Assembly: GCF_014836845.1 (NCBI RefSeq)
Contig: NZ_JACSQA010000020.1
Location: 1 to 64,000, forward strand
Length of the DNA: 64,000 nucleotides
Direction of reading: 5' to 3'
From: Ureibacillus galli
Lineage (GTDB): Bacteria > Bacillota > Bacilli > Bacillales_A > Planococcaceae
Below are positions 34,526-44,474 of this stretch, in pieces. Each line of letters begins with the position of its first letter. The first letter of the stretch is position 1. The notes under the pieces are model-generated. The model worked only from the letters and a program-made list of their open reading frames with translations. It was not told the origin of the DNA and did not search any database. The position numbers and the translations under genes were made by a program.

Positions 34526-36172
34526 TTATTTACTTAAATATTTCCCAACTTGTCTCCCAGTAAACAAGCAGCCCCCAACAAAGGTTCCTTCTAGAGCTCT
34601 ATAACCGTGGACACCTCCACCACCAAAACCGCTTACCTCACCAGCTGCATATAATCCTTTTACGATTTCGCCTGCATCATTTAAAACTTGACCGTTTAAA
34701 TTTGTTTGTAGACCCCCTAATGTTTTCCTGGTTAACAAATTTAATCGTACAGCGATCAAAGGACCGTTTTGTGGATCGAGTAACTTATGAGGTTTTGCTA
34801 CCCGTATTAATTTATCCCCGACGTAATTTCTTGCACTACGAATCGCCATCACTTGTAAGTCTTTCGTAAATTTATTATCCATTTCCCTATCTCTTGCTAA
34901 AATTTGATCTTTAATTTTTATGAAATCAAGTAAGTTATTTCCAGCTAGTTGATTCATTCCTTCCACTAAATCTTTTAAACTTCTTTCCACAATGAAATCT
35001 TCCCCATATTCTTTAAAAGATTTAATAGGGGTTGGAGGACCAGGCAATACACGCTTTAATAACTGTAAGATACTTTTGTTCGTTAAATCAGGATTTTGCT
35101 CTGAACCTGAAAGGGCAAATTCCTTTTCAATTATTTTTTCTGTTAAAATGAACCAAGAATAATCGTACCCCGTTTTTTGTATTGCCTCTAACGTACTTAA
35201 AGTATCAAATCCAGGAAAATTTGGAGCCATAAATCGATTTCCTAGCGCATCAAACCACATGGCAGAAGGTCCTGGCAAAATTCTTATTCCATGATTGTTC
35301 CATATCGGATTCCAGTTCTTTAAACCTTCTGTATAATGCCACATCCGATCCTTATTGACGATACGAGCTCCAGCATCTTCTGAGATTTTTAACATACGCC
35401 CATCCACAAAAGCGGGCACCCCTGCAATCATTTGCTTTGGCGGATTACCTAATCTTTTCGGCCAATTTTGTCGTACGAGTTCCATATTAGCTCCGATTCC
35501 ACCACTGGCAACAATGACTGACTCTGCATAATATTCAAAATCTCCAATTGCTATTCTCGAACTTTCCTGTCCTCGCTCAATTTGACTTTCTTCTAATACT
35601 TTTCCACTAACCCCTATGACTTCCCCGTTTTTGGTTATTAGTTCATCTACTCGATGACGAGGTTTATAATCGATTTTTCCTACCTTTTCGGCTTGCTTAA
35701 CTTTCTTTACAAAGGGCTCCACAATTCCTGGTCCCGTTCCCCATACGATATGAAATCGAGGGACAGAATTGCCATGTCCACCAGCTAACGCCCCACCTCG
35801 CTCCGCCCACCCGACGATAGGGAAAAATTTAATACCGATTGATTTTAGCCATTCATACTTTTCTTCAGCAGCAAACTCTACATATGCTTGTGCCCATTGA
35901 TAACTCCATAAATCTTCATCTTCCAACCGATCAAAACCAGCAGTACCAAGCCAATCTTGCCATGCTAATTCTTTACTATCCTTAATACCTAATCTTCTTT
36001 GTTCAGGAGAATCAATTAAAAATAATCCTCCAAAAGACCAGAAAGCTTGGCCGCCGATAGAGTTTGCTGGTTCTTGATCGACAATTAATACTTTTTTGTT
36101 CCCATCAATTAATTCACAAGCTGCTGTTAATCCAGCGAGCCCAGCCCCAACAATGATGACGTCGTATTTCAC
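34526..36172 (-). CDS. FAD-binding dehydrogenase (KstD/fumarate-reductase flavoprotein-like)
   Basis: A 548-residue flavoprotein with the dinucleotide-binding motif VGAGLAGLTAAC at the N-terminus. GGQAFWSFGGLF follows near residue 40, ASGGIGAN in the middle, and the C-terminal FAD closure GGVHGYRALEGTFVGGCLF. These mark the group of 3-ketosteroid-dehydrogenase-like FAD-binding dehydrogenases found in many soil bacteria. The true substrate cannot be stated. Start GTG at 36172 after GGGGTGG. Confidence 0.82.
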   Translation of the reverse strand: MKYDVIIVGAGLAGLTAACELIDGNKKVLIVDQEPANSIGGQAFWSFGGLFLIDSPEQRRLGIKDSKELAWQDWLGTAGFDRLEDEDLWSYQWAQAYVEFAAEEKYEWLKSIGIKFFPIVGWAERGGALAGGHGNSVPRFHIVWGTGPGIVEPFVKKVKQAEKVGKIDYKPRHRVDELITKNGEVIGVSGKVLEESQIERGQESSRIAIGDFEYYAESVIVASGGIGANMELVRQNWPKRLGNPPKQMIAGVPAFVDGRMLKISEDAGARIVNKDRMWHYTEGLKNWNPIWNNHGIRILPGPSAMWFDALGNRFMAPNFPGFDTLSTLEAIQKTGYDYSWFILTEKIIEKEFALSGSEQNPDLTNKSILQLLKRVLPGPPTPIKSFKEYGEDFIVERSLKDLVEGMNQLAGNNLLDFIKIKDQILARDREMDNKFTKDLQVMAIRSARNYVGDKLIRVAKPHKLLDPQNGPLIAVRLNLLTRKTLGGLQTNLNGQVLNDAGEIVKGLYAAGEVSGFGGGGVHGYRALEGTFVGGCLFTGRQVGKYLSK

Positions 36173-36479
36173 ACTTCCACCCCTTTTTGAAATGTATAAT
36201 GTTATCTTTCTTGAACATTCTTTTTATTTCCTCTTTTCATTGAAGAATAAATTAACTTACTTGCCTGATTTTCTTTAAAAGACGAAAAATCTCGAAAACT
36301 TCAATTTAGTTAATTTAATCGAATAAAATCAACCTAATATTCTGATACTTCTACCATTTTCCCAATGTTAATAGCGTATAAGGATGGATATAAATACGAA
36401 CATTATATAAAATAAACTAGATAATATTCGTATATAATAGGTATTATTATCTTATAACGAAATTTTTTTTGAAAACATG
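36173..36479. other. A+T-rich gap upstream of the serA promoter
   Basis: About 300 bases between the divergent dehydrogenase gene and the serA promoter. I see no gene, no strong repeat and no structured RNA in it. Confidence 0.5.
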
Positions 36480-36509
36480 TTGACAAAACTGAACAATAGG
36501 GATTATGAT
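36480..36509 (+). promoter_or_regulatory. serA promoter
   Basis: TTGACA (36480-36485), an 18-bp spacer and TATGAT (36504-36509), just ahead of the T-box leader. Confidence 0.65.
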
Positions 36510-36539
36510 GTTAACAATTAAATCAACGAAAAATATTAG

Positions 36540-36800
36540 GACGGAGACATACTCTTTCCTCGAAAACTTAAGAGAGCTGATGGTTGGTGAAAATCAGTGT
36601 TTTCTATGATTGAAGTTCCACTCCCGAATAGATTAGCGGAAATACAAGTATGCTAATCCGTAATCGTGCACGTTACGCATTTGCTTAAAGGTTGTCTGAG
36701 TCTATTTCAGCAACGAAAAAGGGTGGTACCGCGTAAGAATGTTAATTTAGCCTTTCGCCCCTTACTTAATTGTAGGGAGCAAAAGGCTTTTTATATTTTT
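36540..36800 (+). promoter_or_regulatory. T-box leader controlling serA (specifier probably TCC, Ser)
   Basis: The T-box sequence GGGTGGTACCGCG is at 36721-36733. Upstream, AGAGAGCTGATGGTTGGTG shows the stem-I GGTTGGTG element. The specifier loop lies in TGAAGTTCCACTCCCG, where TCC at 36617-36619 would read serine tRNA. A terminator stem (36749-36788) ends in a T-rich run to 36800. A second hairpin pairs GATTAGC and GCTAATC around 36630-36657. Uncharged tRNA-Ser is expected to stabilise the antiterminator and allow serA transcription. Confidence 0.92.
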
Positions 36801-36868
36801 TAGAAGCTTTCCCTTCTAAATTATCAAAATCTTTAAAAAAAACATATTTAAAGGAGCGTATTATTCAA

Positions 36869-38488
36869 ATGGTAACAAAAACTGCTACGACAACAGATGA
36901 AATTAATGTATTTATTGCTGATCCCCTAAGTGAAGATGGTATTTTCCCCCTTCGCCAGGAAACCGAATTAAACTTAAATGTAATCGTCGATACAGGTCTC
37001 ACACCACAACAATTAATTTCTAAACTAGCTGACGTCCATGTTCTTTTAGTACGTAGCCAAACAAAAGTCACACGGGAAATTATCGAAGCAGCAAAATCCT
37101 TAAAATTAATCGGACGTGCTGGTGTAGGTGTTGATAATATCGACTTGGCAGCAGCAACAGAACACGGAATTATCGTCGTTAATGCACCAGATGGGAATAC
37201 GAATTCTGCAGCTGAACATACAATCGCGATGATGACTTCCCTAGCTCGTCATATTCCCCAAGCCTACAACTCTTTAAAAAATGGAATTTGGGATCGTAAA
37301 TCTTACGTTGGCGTTGAGCTTAAAAACAAAACGTTAGGTGTCCTTGGTTTCGGGCGTATCGGTACAGAGGTAGCTTACCGCGCAAAAGGTCAACGAATGA
37401 ACGTTATTGCTTATGACCCATTTTTAACAGAAGAGCGAGCAAAAGAACTAGGCGTAACAAAAGGAACAGTAGATGAAGTCGTTCAAGCTGCTGACTTTAT
37501 TTCAGTTCATACACCGCTTCTACCGGAGACTCGTAACTTATTAAATAAAGAAAAATTCGCTATCATGAAAGACGGCGTTCGAATTATTAACTGTGCCCGT
37601 GGTGGAATTATTAACGAAGACGATTTATACGATGCAATCGTCGAAGGAAAAGTTGCCGGTGCAGCCCTTGACGTATTCGTTGAAGAGCCAGCGACAGATC
37701 ACAAATTATTGAATTTACCACAAGTCATTGCTACTCCTCACTTAGGTGCTTCCACAATAGAAGCGCAAGAATCAGTAGCCGTGGACGTTTCAAATGATAT
37801 TATTAAATTCTTTAAAACAGGTACGGTTACAAATCCTGTGAATATGCCTTCGATTCCAAAAGAGTTATTGGCACAAGTAGAACCGTTCTTTGAATTAGCT
37901 GAGAAATTGGGTTCTTTCTTATCTCAAGTGACGACTGAAGCCATTAAAGAAGTGAATATTTCTTATGCTGGTGAAGTAGCAAATTACGATGTCCGTCCAT
38001 TAACATCTAATGGATTAAAAGGATTGCTCCAAAAAAATCATGGTGACCACGTAAACGATGTAAATGCCCGTTATTTATCTGAACGAATTGGGATTAAAAT
38101 TAATGAGCATAAAACGACTACTGCGAAAGGTTTTACGAATCTAATCACAGTAGAAGTTAAAACAGAGCATGAAGTACACTCAGTAGCAGGAACATTATTA
38201 AACGGCCTTGGGGCTCGTATCGTAAAAGTAGAAAATTATGTTGTAGATGTTATTCCTGAAGGTCGCCTACTTTATATTAAAAATACAGATAAACCAGGTG
38301 CAATTGGTCGTGTTGCCACAAAATTAGCTGAAAAAAATATTAACATCGCCACAATGCAAGTTGGTCGAGATCAAATTGGCGGCACTGCTGTCATGATGTT
38401 GACAATTGATAACGATGTAACCGAATTCGATTTACAATACGTAGCTCAACTTGAAAATATAGATGAAGTTAAAGCAATTACTTTATAA
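36869..38488 (+). CDS. serA: D-3-phosphoglycerate dehydrogenase SerA
   Basis: A 539-residue enzyme for the first step of serine synthesis, 3-phosphoglycerate to 3-phosphohydroxypyruvate. The nucleotide-binding [11 protein letters not shown], the catalytic [11 protein letters not shown] and the His in ATPHLGAST are intact. The intervening ASB domain (about 320-455) and the C-terminal ACT domain ([16 protein letters not shown]) make it the long, possibly serine-inhibited form. It has a short extra N-terminus ([11 protein letters not shown]). ATG at 36869 lies behind AAAGGAG with a slightly long spacer. Controlled by the T-box leader. Confidence 0.95.
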   Translation: MVTKTATTTDEINVFIADPLSEDGIFPLRQETELNLNVIVDTGLTPQQLISKLADVHVLLVRSQTKVTREIIEAAKSLKLIGRAGVGVDNIDLAAATEHGIIVVNAPDGNTNSAAEHTIAMMTSLARHIPQAYNSLKNGIWDRKSYVGVELKNKTLGVLGFGRIGTEVAYRAKGQRMNVIAYDPFLTEERAKELGVTKGTVDEVVQAADFISVHTPLLPETRNLLNKEKFAIMKDGVRIINCARGGIINEDDLYDAIVEGKVAGAALDVFVEEPATDHKLLNLPQVIATPHLGASTIEAQESVAVDVSNDIIKFFKTGTVTNPVNMPSIPKELLAQVEPFFELAEKLGSFLSQVTTEAIKEVNISYAGEVANYDVRPLTSNGLKGLLQKNHGDHVNDVNARYLSERIGIKINEHKTTTAKGFTNLITVEVKTEHEVHSVAGTLLNGLGARIVKVENYVVDVIPEGRLLYIKNTDKPGAIGRVATKLAEKNINIATMQVGRDQIGGTAVMMLTIDNDVTEFDLQYVAQLENIDEVKAITL

Positions 38489-38498
38489 TACTTATATA

Positions 38499-38535
38499 AA
38501 AAGCCGCGCAAAGAAAAAATTGCGCGGCTTTTTTC
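38499..38535 (+). terminator. Terminator of serA
   Basis: AAAAGCCGCGCA (38499-38510) and TGCGCGGCTTTT (38521-38532), a perfect G+C-rich 12-bp stem with T-tract. Confidence 0.92.
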
Positions 38536-38628
38536 TTAATTTAATACTTGATAAAGTACATAAAACCATTATTTATGAGCAATATAAAAGTATTGTATTT
38601 CTGGAAAAAGAGAAAGGGGCAACCATCA

Positions 38629-40116
38629 TTGTCGGAACAATTATCATTAGATCCAATTTCTCTAAAGAAAGAAACAATTAGTGGAAATTTACAAAGTACT
38701 ATGGAGATTTTCAATTCCTTTTACTCGATTCCTATCAATAGTGATGTCAAAGTTCGAAACCTTCTTATTGGCGGATTAAATAAAAAGGCTTCTATCATCT
38801 ATATAAGTACCATTACAGATTCCCAAGTCATTGAAAATCAAGTTATAAAAAACCTACTATTAAATAGTGATGATTCGAAGGAAGTTCAAGATATTCTATC
38901 AACGAAAACAATTAAAAATGTAGAAATAATTGGGGATATATTAAAAGAAATAAATAAAGGAAATGTTGCAATTCTCGTTGATGGACATTCAATTGCTTAT
39001 ATTATCGATGCAAGCAAATTTCAAGGAAGATCTATAGAAAAAGCAGAAAATGAAGTATCCCTTAAAGGACCAAAGGAAGCATTTAATGAACAAGCAGTGG
39101 CGAACATTTCATTAATTCGGAAGAAGATTAAAAATGAAAGTCTCATTGTTGAAATAACCCCAGTTTCCGTAAGAGCCAATAATGAATTATATATTCTTTA
39201 CATGAAGGATTTAGTAAATGACGAATTACTTCAATCAGTGAAAGAAAGAGTCAATTCACTAGATGTAGCATCTATACAAAACCTCTCTTTATTAGAACAA
39301 TTTATTGAAGACCGGGAAAAATCCATTTTTCCAACTATTTTAAATACGGAAAAACCAGATCGGGCAGTTGCCTATTTAGAAGATGGTTTTATCATTTTAC
39401 TAATGGATAATTCACCGACATCTTTAGTATTACCCGCGACTTTTTGGTCTTTTTTTCATCTTTCCGAAGATAATTATTTACGTATACTATTTGCAAACTT
39501 TATAAGATCATTACGGATTTTAGCCTTATTTATCACTTTATTTGCATCTGCCACTTATATTTCCATCACAAATTATCATGTGGAAATGATTCCAACAGAT
39601 TTACTTTTAGCAATCTCAGCAACTAGAGAAATTGTACCATTCCCATCGGTCATTGAAATATTGTTAATGGAAATCGCCTTCGAACTTATTAGGGAAGCTG
39701 GTTTAAGAGTGCCAAGCCCGATTGGTCCAACCATTGGCATTGTTGGAGCTTTAATATTAGGACAAGCGGCTGTACAAGCGAATATTGTCAGTCCACTTGT
39801 AGTCATTATCGTTGCCCTTGGCGGCTTATCCTCCTTTGCAATTGGTGATATTAATATGAATTTCACCATTCGATTATTAAGATTTCTATTTATTATCTCA
39901 GGGGCACTTTTCGGATTTTATGGGATGGCAGCAGTATTTACTGTCATTTTATTTTATATGCTATCCATCAAGACTTTTGGGGTTCCATATTTATCTCCGA
40001 TGACACCAAAATATGTTTCCTCAAAGGATACTGTGTTCCGGAAATTATTACAAAATCAAATATTTAGACCCGGTTATTTAAAACCGAAAGATATGGATAA
40101 AAAAGCAGGAGAATAG
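38629..40116 (+). CDS. GerA-family spore germination protein (A subunit)
   Basis: A 495-residue A subunit of a nutrient germinant receptor in the spore inner membrane. The N-terminal half is soluble (about 1-280). The membrane half carries the family stretches ITNYHVEMIPTDLLLAI, FELIREAGLRVPSPIGPTIGIVGALI and FAIGDINMNF. The start is taken as TTG at 38629 behind AAAGGGG; the ATG at 38575 lacks a site. First of a four-gene operon with B and C subunits and a micro-protein. Confidence 0.92.
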   Translation: MSEQLSLDPISLKKETISGNLQSTMEIFNSFYSIPINSDVKVRNLLIGGLNKKASIIYISTITDSQVIENQVIKNLLLNSDDSKEVQDILSTKTIKNVEIIGDILKEINKGNVAILVDGHSIAYIIDASKFQGRSIEKAENEVSLKGPKEAFNEQAVANISLIRKKIKNESLIVEITPVSVRANNELYILYMKDLVNDELLQSVKERVNSLDVASIQNLSLLEQFIEDREKSIFPTILNTEKPDRAVAYLEDGFIILLMDNSPTSLVLPATFWSFFHLSEDNYLRILFANFIRSLRILALFITLFASATYISITNYHVEMIPTDLLLAISATREIVPFPSVIEILLMEIAFELIREAGLRVPSPIGPTIGIVGALILGQAAVQANIVSPLVVIIVALGGLSSFAIGDINMNFTIRLLRFLFIISGALFGFYGMAAVFTVILFYMLSIKTFGVPYLSPMTPKYVSSKDTVFRKLLQNQIFRPGYLKPKDMDKKAGE

Positions 40117-40118
40117 CG

Positions 40119-41228
40119 ATGGACAAAACAAAGGGGACAATTGGTACAAGAGAATTTATCGCCATTATTATTCTTACAATCGGAACAAAATTGGCGGATG
40201 ATACACCAAGTCTATTTTTTAGTAGTATGGGAAGTGCTGCTTGGATGGCACCTATTATTATTGGGGTCACAACCATCTTACCCGTTTTTTTTATACTAAA
40301 AATTTTCGCAATATATCCAAATAAAACTTTTGTTGAAATTATTAAAGAAGTATTCGGGAAATATGTTGGATTTTTCGTCCTATTCGCATTATGGATTTTT
40401 CAAATCTATGCCCTTATCATCGATTCCTCCATTTATACAGATATTATGGGAACGATGTACTTTAACGATACACCTACTATTGTTATTTACGCAGTATTAA
40501 TTTCTGTAGCGGCATATGGAGCAAAAAAAGGTTTTGAACATATTAGTTCCTATGCATGGATTATTATTGCCGGTGTAAAAGTTACCGCATTAACCGTTTT
40601 AGTATTAATAGTTTTACAAGGTCGTCCCGAATTTATTTTCCCTCTATTTGGAACAGGAAAATGGGAAATTATAAAAGGAAGTACATCTTATATATCTATT
40701 TTTGCAGATTTATTTTATTTTGCATTCATTGCTTCGTATTTAAAGAGTACAAAGGTTTTAAAAAAAGGGATGTGGATTGGGTTAGCCTTTATAACGATTG
40801 AAATTTCTACAGCCATTATGTCTTATGTCATGCTGTTTGATTTTAATGGTATAAAGCTAATCGACTATCCTTACCATGAGTCTATACGAACAATCCAACT
40901 CGGGTTTATAAGAAATACAGAGTCGCTATTCTTTCCCTTTTGGTTAATTGCAACTTTTGCGAGATTTTCCTTTTACTTTTATATAAGCGTCTTATTATTC
41001 AGCACTCTATTTAAAATTAGTCAAAAGGAATTCATTATCCCTATACTTGCAACATTAATCGTATTTTTCGGTATGATACCTGAAACTCCAACCTTTGCAA
41101 TTTATACGTTAAGAGGAGAATTTTTAAAACTAGTTACTCCAGTGTTTTTGTTCCTACCATTTGTTATATGGGTATTAGCAAAGCTAAAAGGAGGTTCAAT
41201 AAATGATAAAAAGAAAGCAGCTGAGTAA
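40119..41228 (+). CDS. GerB-family spore germination permease (B subunit)
   Basis: A 369-residue protein of the amino-acid-permease-like spore germination family, with ten predicted membrane segments and the N-terminal signature TIGTREFIAIIILTIGTK. It is the subunit believed to bind the germinant. ATG at 40119 follows GCAGGAG, only 2 bp after the A-subunit stop, and its end overlaps the C-subunit gene by 26 bp. Confidence 0.92.
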   Translation: MDKTKGTIGTREFIAIIILTIGTKLADDTPSLFFSSMGSAAWMAPIIIGVTTILPVFFILKIFAIYPNKTFVEIIKEVFGKYVGFFVLFALWIFQIYALIIDSSIYTDIMGTMYFNDTPTIVIYAVLISVAAYGAKKGFEHISSYAWIIIAGVKVTALTVLVLIVLQGRPEFIFPLFGTGKWEIIKGSTSYISIFADLFYFAFIASYLKSTKVLKKGMWIGLAFITIEISTAIMSYVMLFDFNGIKLIDYPYHESIRTIQLGFIRNTESLFFPFWLIATFARFSFYFYISVLLFSTLFKISQKEFIIPILATLIVFFGMIPETPTFAIYTLRGEFLKLVTPVFLFLPFVIWVLAKLKGGSINDKKKAAE

Positions 41229-42456
41229 ATTATCGTGCCTTTTTTTAATGTTAATTTTTTTAAGTGGTTGTTGGGATCAGTTAGCTATAGATGAAAGGGC
41301 CTATGCTGTTGCCATTGGACTAGATAAAGGAGAAGAAGAAAATCAAATTAAAATAACATTTCTTATTACGAATCCTGAATTATCTAGATCAGAAGGTGGA
41401 CAAGGATCGAATGAACCTCCAAGAGAAATTATTACTTTTCAAACGAATGATTTAATTTCTGCGAAGGATATGGCGAATACGGTCATTGCAAAACAGGTTA
41501 CATATACGCAACTAGGCTATCTTCTTGTTTCGGAAGAATTAGCGAAAGACAAAAACTTTGTACGATTAATGTATGATGTTGCAAAGGAACCGGAAATAAA
41601 ACGAGGTGTTCGGTTGATTGTAACAAAGGAGGAGGCTAGTCAATTTCTAGAAAAAACTCAACCAAAACTTGAAACGAGGGTTCATAAATTTTTTGAATTA
41701 ATACTCGAATATGGTATTCGAACAGGTTATATACCTGATACGGATATTAACAAATATTTTAGAATTACCGAAGCAAAAGGATCGATTTTTTTAGGAATAT
41801 ACGCTACTACTGAAAAAGACACTTCAGACAATCGTAAAGGCGAAGATAATTTTATAGCTGGGGAATTTAATGCAGAAGGACAAACGAATAATTCAGAATT
41901 CGCTGGATCTGCTGTTTTTAAAGAAGGTAGGATGTTAGGGACTTTAACGAGCGAAGAAACAAGACTTACTATACTACTAAATGATACATTAAATTCTGGG
42001 CATATGTTAACAACATTTCCCGACCCTTTTGATAGGGAGCATCAGGTTGTCACAAGGTTAGTAAAGAAAAGAAATAATGAAGTGAAGATAAATTTGAATG
42101 GGGATAATCCAACAATTGATATAACGATTCCTCTATATGTGGAAGTTCTATCAAATCATAGTATGATTAACTATGCAGTAGATAGTAAAAAAAGAAAGAT
42201 TTTAAAAAATGATATTGAAGAACGTATTACTACGAAATTTGATAATCTCATTAAGAAGACGCAAAAGGAGTTTAAAGGGGAACCATTTGGTTGGTCCCTT
42301 GATGTTAGAAAACAATTTCCAACGATTCCAGCATACGAAAAATACAATTGGGGAGAAAAATATCCTGATTTACAAGTGAATGTATCGGTTAACATTAATT
42401 TTGGGCAATTTGGTAAACAAAGTGAAGTTCCTGCTTTAGAAGGAAGTGGCGATTAG
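41203..42456 (+). CDS. Ger(x)C-family spore germination lipoprotein (C subunit)
   Basis: A 417-residue lipoprotein. Lipobox FLSGC with Cys23 followed by WDQ, the invariant GCWD of the family. Other markers are ERAYAVAIGLDKG and EPEIKRGVRLIV; the C-terminal region holds EYGIRTGYIPD and DLQVNVSVNINFG. It completes the A-B-C germinant receptor. ATG at 41203 after AAAGGAGG. Which nutrient is sensed cannot be read. Confidence 0.92.
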   Translation: MIKRKQLSKLSCLFLMLIFLSGCWDQLAIDERAYAVAIGLDKGEEENQIKITFLITNPELSRSEGGQGSNEPPREIITFQTNDLISAKDMANTVIAKQVTYTQLGYLLVSEELAKDKNFVRLMYDVAKEPEIKRGVRLIVTKEEASQFLEKTQPKLETRVHKFFELILEYGIRTGYIPDTDINKYFRITEAKGSIFLGIYATTEKDTSDNRKGEDNFIAGEFNAEGQTNNSEFAGSAVFKEGRMLGTLTSEETRLTILLNDTLNSGHMLTTFPDPFDREHQVVTRLVKKRNNEVKINLNGDNPTIDITIPLYVEVLSNHSMINYAVDSKKRKILKNDIEERITTKFDNLIKKTQKEFKGEPFGWSLDVRKQFPTIPAYEKYNWGEKYPDLQVNVSVNINFGQFGKQSEVPALEGSGD

Positions 42457-42457
42457 G

Positions 42458-42616
42458 TTGGACTTAATCATTTGGTTGGTTATTGTCATCATGTTTCTAT
42501 ACGCAGTTGGTTTTGCCATCACCCTATGGAAAGAGCAAAACAAAAAAGGTGCCATTGCCGTTTTCATTTTGGCGATAATGATTGTAGTAGTTCCTTTTTT
42601 CTCTGTTTTACAATGA
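42458..42616 (+). CDS. Two-TM micro-protein at the end of the ger operon (D-subunit-like)
   Basis: A 52-residue protein starting TTG at 42458, one base after the C-subunit stop and behind AAGGAAGTGG. Two hydrophobic helices (about 3-23 and 31-50) flank the polar turn LWKEQNKKG. Small two-TM D proteins are known in or next to some Bacillus germinant receptor operons and tune receptor activity. Sequence identity with those was not checked; the call rests on size, topology and tight operon position. Confidence 0.7.
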   Translation: MDLIIWLVIVIMFLYAVGFAITLWKEQNKKGAIAVFILAIMIVVVPFFSVLQ

Positions 42617-42629
42617 CATCAGGAAAATA

Positions 42630-42666
42630 GAAAGCGAAATGACATTTGCACTGTCATTTCGCTTTC
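42630..42666. terminator. Bidirectional terminator after the ger operon
   Basis: GAAAGCGAAATGACA (42630-42644) pairs perfectly with TGTCATTTCGCTTTC (42652-42666). Serves the ger operon and the converging HAD gene. Confidence 0.85.
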
Positions 42667-42670
42667 CTTG

Positions 42671-43459
42671 TTATAAATTCTTTAGCAGTTCTTTAAATTC
42701 GGTTAAAGACTTCACTTCGAAGGTTGGTGTTACTTTAGAATCGTTACTTTTCCCTTCCCGATTAATCCAAACGTTTTTCATACCGACACGAGCAGAACCT
42801 AATATGTCTGTATTTAAATTATCGCCTACCATTATCCCTTGATCTGGCTGAATATTTGCCTTCTCCATCATATATTCAAAAAGGGAGGCGTCCGGTTTTC
42901 CGACTCCAAAATCACCAGAAATAATAATATGATCAAAATAGGATTTAATTTCCGGGGTAATTTTTAATTTTAAATTTTGTAAGCTAGGTGCTCCATTTGT
43001 TAATAAAACTAACTGATATTTCCCCTTCAAATCATCAAGTACTTTATATGTATCTTCATATACGAAAGGTGAGTTTTTCCGTTCTTCTACAAAACGTTCA
43101 CCGAGTTCAGCACCTAATGCGACATCATCTATCCCGATAGCTTTCAGACCGTTTGTCCAAGCATCTTTTCGATAAGTCGGAACGATTTTTTTCATTAATT
43201 GAAATGATTCAGACGAATCGTCAAAGGTACCCCATAATCCTTCAAAGGGATTTATCCCAATCGATACTGTATATTCATAGGTCTTATAAGATTCATATAA
43301 TTTACGAGCATGGAGCCGAACCGCATCCTCCAGCTCCTCCGGTTTTATATTATATTTTGTGGAAGCATAATGACATGTCTTTTCAAAAGCAGTTTGTATA
43401 CTTTTTTTATCCCATAATAATGTATCATCTAAGTCAAAAATAATCGTATGAATTGGCAT
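42671..43459 (-). CDS. HAD-family hydrolase
   Basis: A 262-residue phosphatase of the haloacid dehalogenase superfamily. Motif I FDLDDTLL at the N-terminus gives the nucleophile and acid Asp. Motif II is LLTNGAP, motif III includes GKPD, and motif IV is MVGDNLNTDI. A helical cap (about 17-100) marks the YjjG/N-acylneuraminate-phosphatase-like C1 group. The substrate is unknown. ATG at 43459 follows GGGAG. Confidence 0.88.
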   Translation of the reverse strand: MPIHTIIFDLDDTLLWDKKSIQTAFEKTCHYASTKYNIKPEELEDAVRLHARKLYESYKTYEYTVSIGINPFEGLWGTFDDSSESFQLMKKIVPTYRKDAWTNGLKAIGIDDVALGAELGERFVEERKNSPFVYEDTYKVLDDLKGKYQLVLLTNGAPSLQNLKLKITPEIKSYFDHIIISGDFGVGKPDASLFEYMMEKANIQPDQGIMVGDNLNTDILGSARVGMKNVWINREGKSNDSKVTPTFEVKSLTEFKELLKNL

Positions 43460-43685
43460 TTGGTTCTCCCTATGTATATATTTATATTTTAATTGGAATC
43501 GAATTTTCGTTCTAAACCAATTATTGGTAGCTTTCTAAAATAGAAATTAAATGGTATATTTATTTTATCATATTTTCAGAATTATTAGGTTAATTTTTGA
43601 AAAGTGAAAATTATATAATAATAGTTAAACAATTCTAGCACCAACTGTTTTTACAACAGAAGCACTAGTAAAAGGAGAGAAATTA

Positions 43686-44300
43686 ATGATTAAGAAATTT
43701 GCAGCAGACGCTTTAGGACTTTCGGATATCGGTAAAGTAATTGAACCTCAAGACTACGATAAAACAGAATCTGATGATTACGTTTTACATGAGAAGGGCG
43801 AAAAAATTTACTTCCTTATAAAAACAAAAGCGGATGAATATTGTTTTACTAATTTTGCCCTTATACATGTTGATGGTGATTCCGCAGTAAGTAAAAAGCG
43901 TACATTAAGACGTTACGATTATAAATATAATACGTTACGCCAAGTATCGCTCGAAACAGCAGGTACGATTGACCTTGATATTGAAATTAAATTCACAATT
44001 GGCGAAACGCCATTATCAATTGATATTAATAAAAGTTATGCTGAGAAAATTAAAGATCTTTATAAAAGCTTAATTACAATTGAACGTATGATGCGAGATA
44101 ATGAAAAACACCGCAACTTTATGTTTGATAGTTTAGAGTATGCAACAAGAAGTGTTTCTTCAACTGGTTATGGACAAACATCCCCTGCTGAATCCTTTAA
44201 ATCCATTGCTGAATTTGCTAACCAATGGTTAAAAGAAAGCAGTAACAACTACTCAAAAGAAGACTTTGGAGATGTGTTCGAATTATTTATTAAAAACTAA
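43686..44300 (+). CDS. YvbH-like bacterial PH-domain protein
   Basis: A 204-residue protein close to B. subtilis YvbH. The N-terminal half (about 1-125) is a bacterial PH-like domain with AADALGLSDIGKVIEP, EYCFTNFALIHVDGDSA and ETAGTIDLDIEIKF. The C-terminal half is helical, ending EDFGDVFELFI, the YvbH oligomerisation region. No function is established. ATG at 43686 has AAAGGAGAG upstream. Confidence 0.85.
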   Translation: MIKKFAADALGLSDIGKVIEPQDYDKTESDDYVLHEKGEKIYFLIKTKADEYCFTNFALIHVDGDSAVSKKRTLRRYDYKYNTLRQVSLETAGTIDLDIEIKFTIGETPLSIDINKSYAEKIKDLYKSLITIERMMRDNEKHRNFMFDSLEYATRSVSSTGYGQTSPAESFKSIAEFANQWLKESSNNYSKEDFGDVFELFIKN

Positions 44301-44337
44301 TCATCTTTAAAGCGAATTAAAATATTGTTTCCAAATG

Positions 44338-44375
44338 AAAGTGGTATTAGTTCTTTTCTAATACCACTTTTTATT
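44338..44375 (+). terminator. Terminator of the YvbH-like gene
   Basis: AAAGTGGTATTAG (44338-44350) and CTAATACCACTTT (44358-44370) with a following T-rich run. Confidence 0.88.
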
Positions 44376-44474
44376 ATATTTGCTATATTCCCTTTAAGGT
44401 TACCATCTTCTTAAATCGACTCATTGATTGCCTTACGTTGAACAATAAAAAAGAATAGCCCTTGTCTATTCTTT

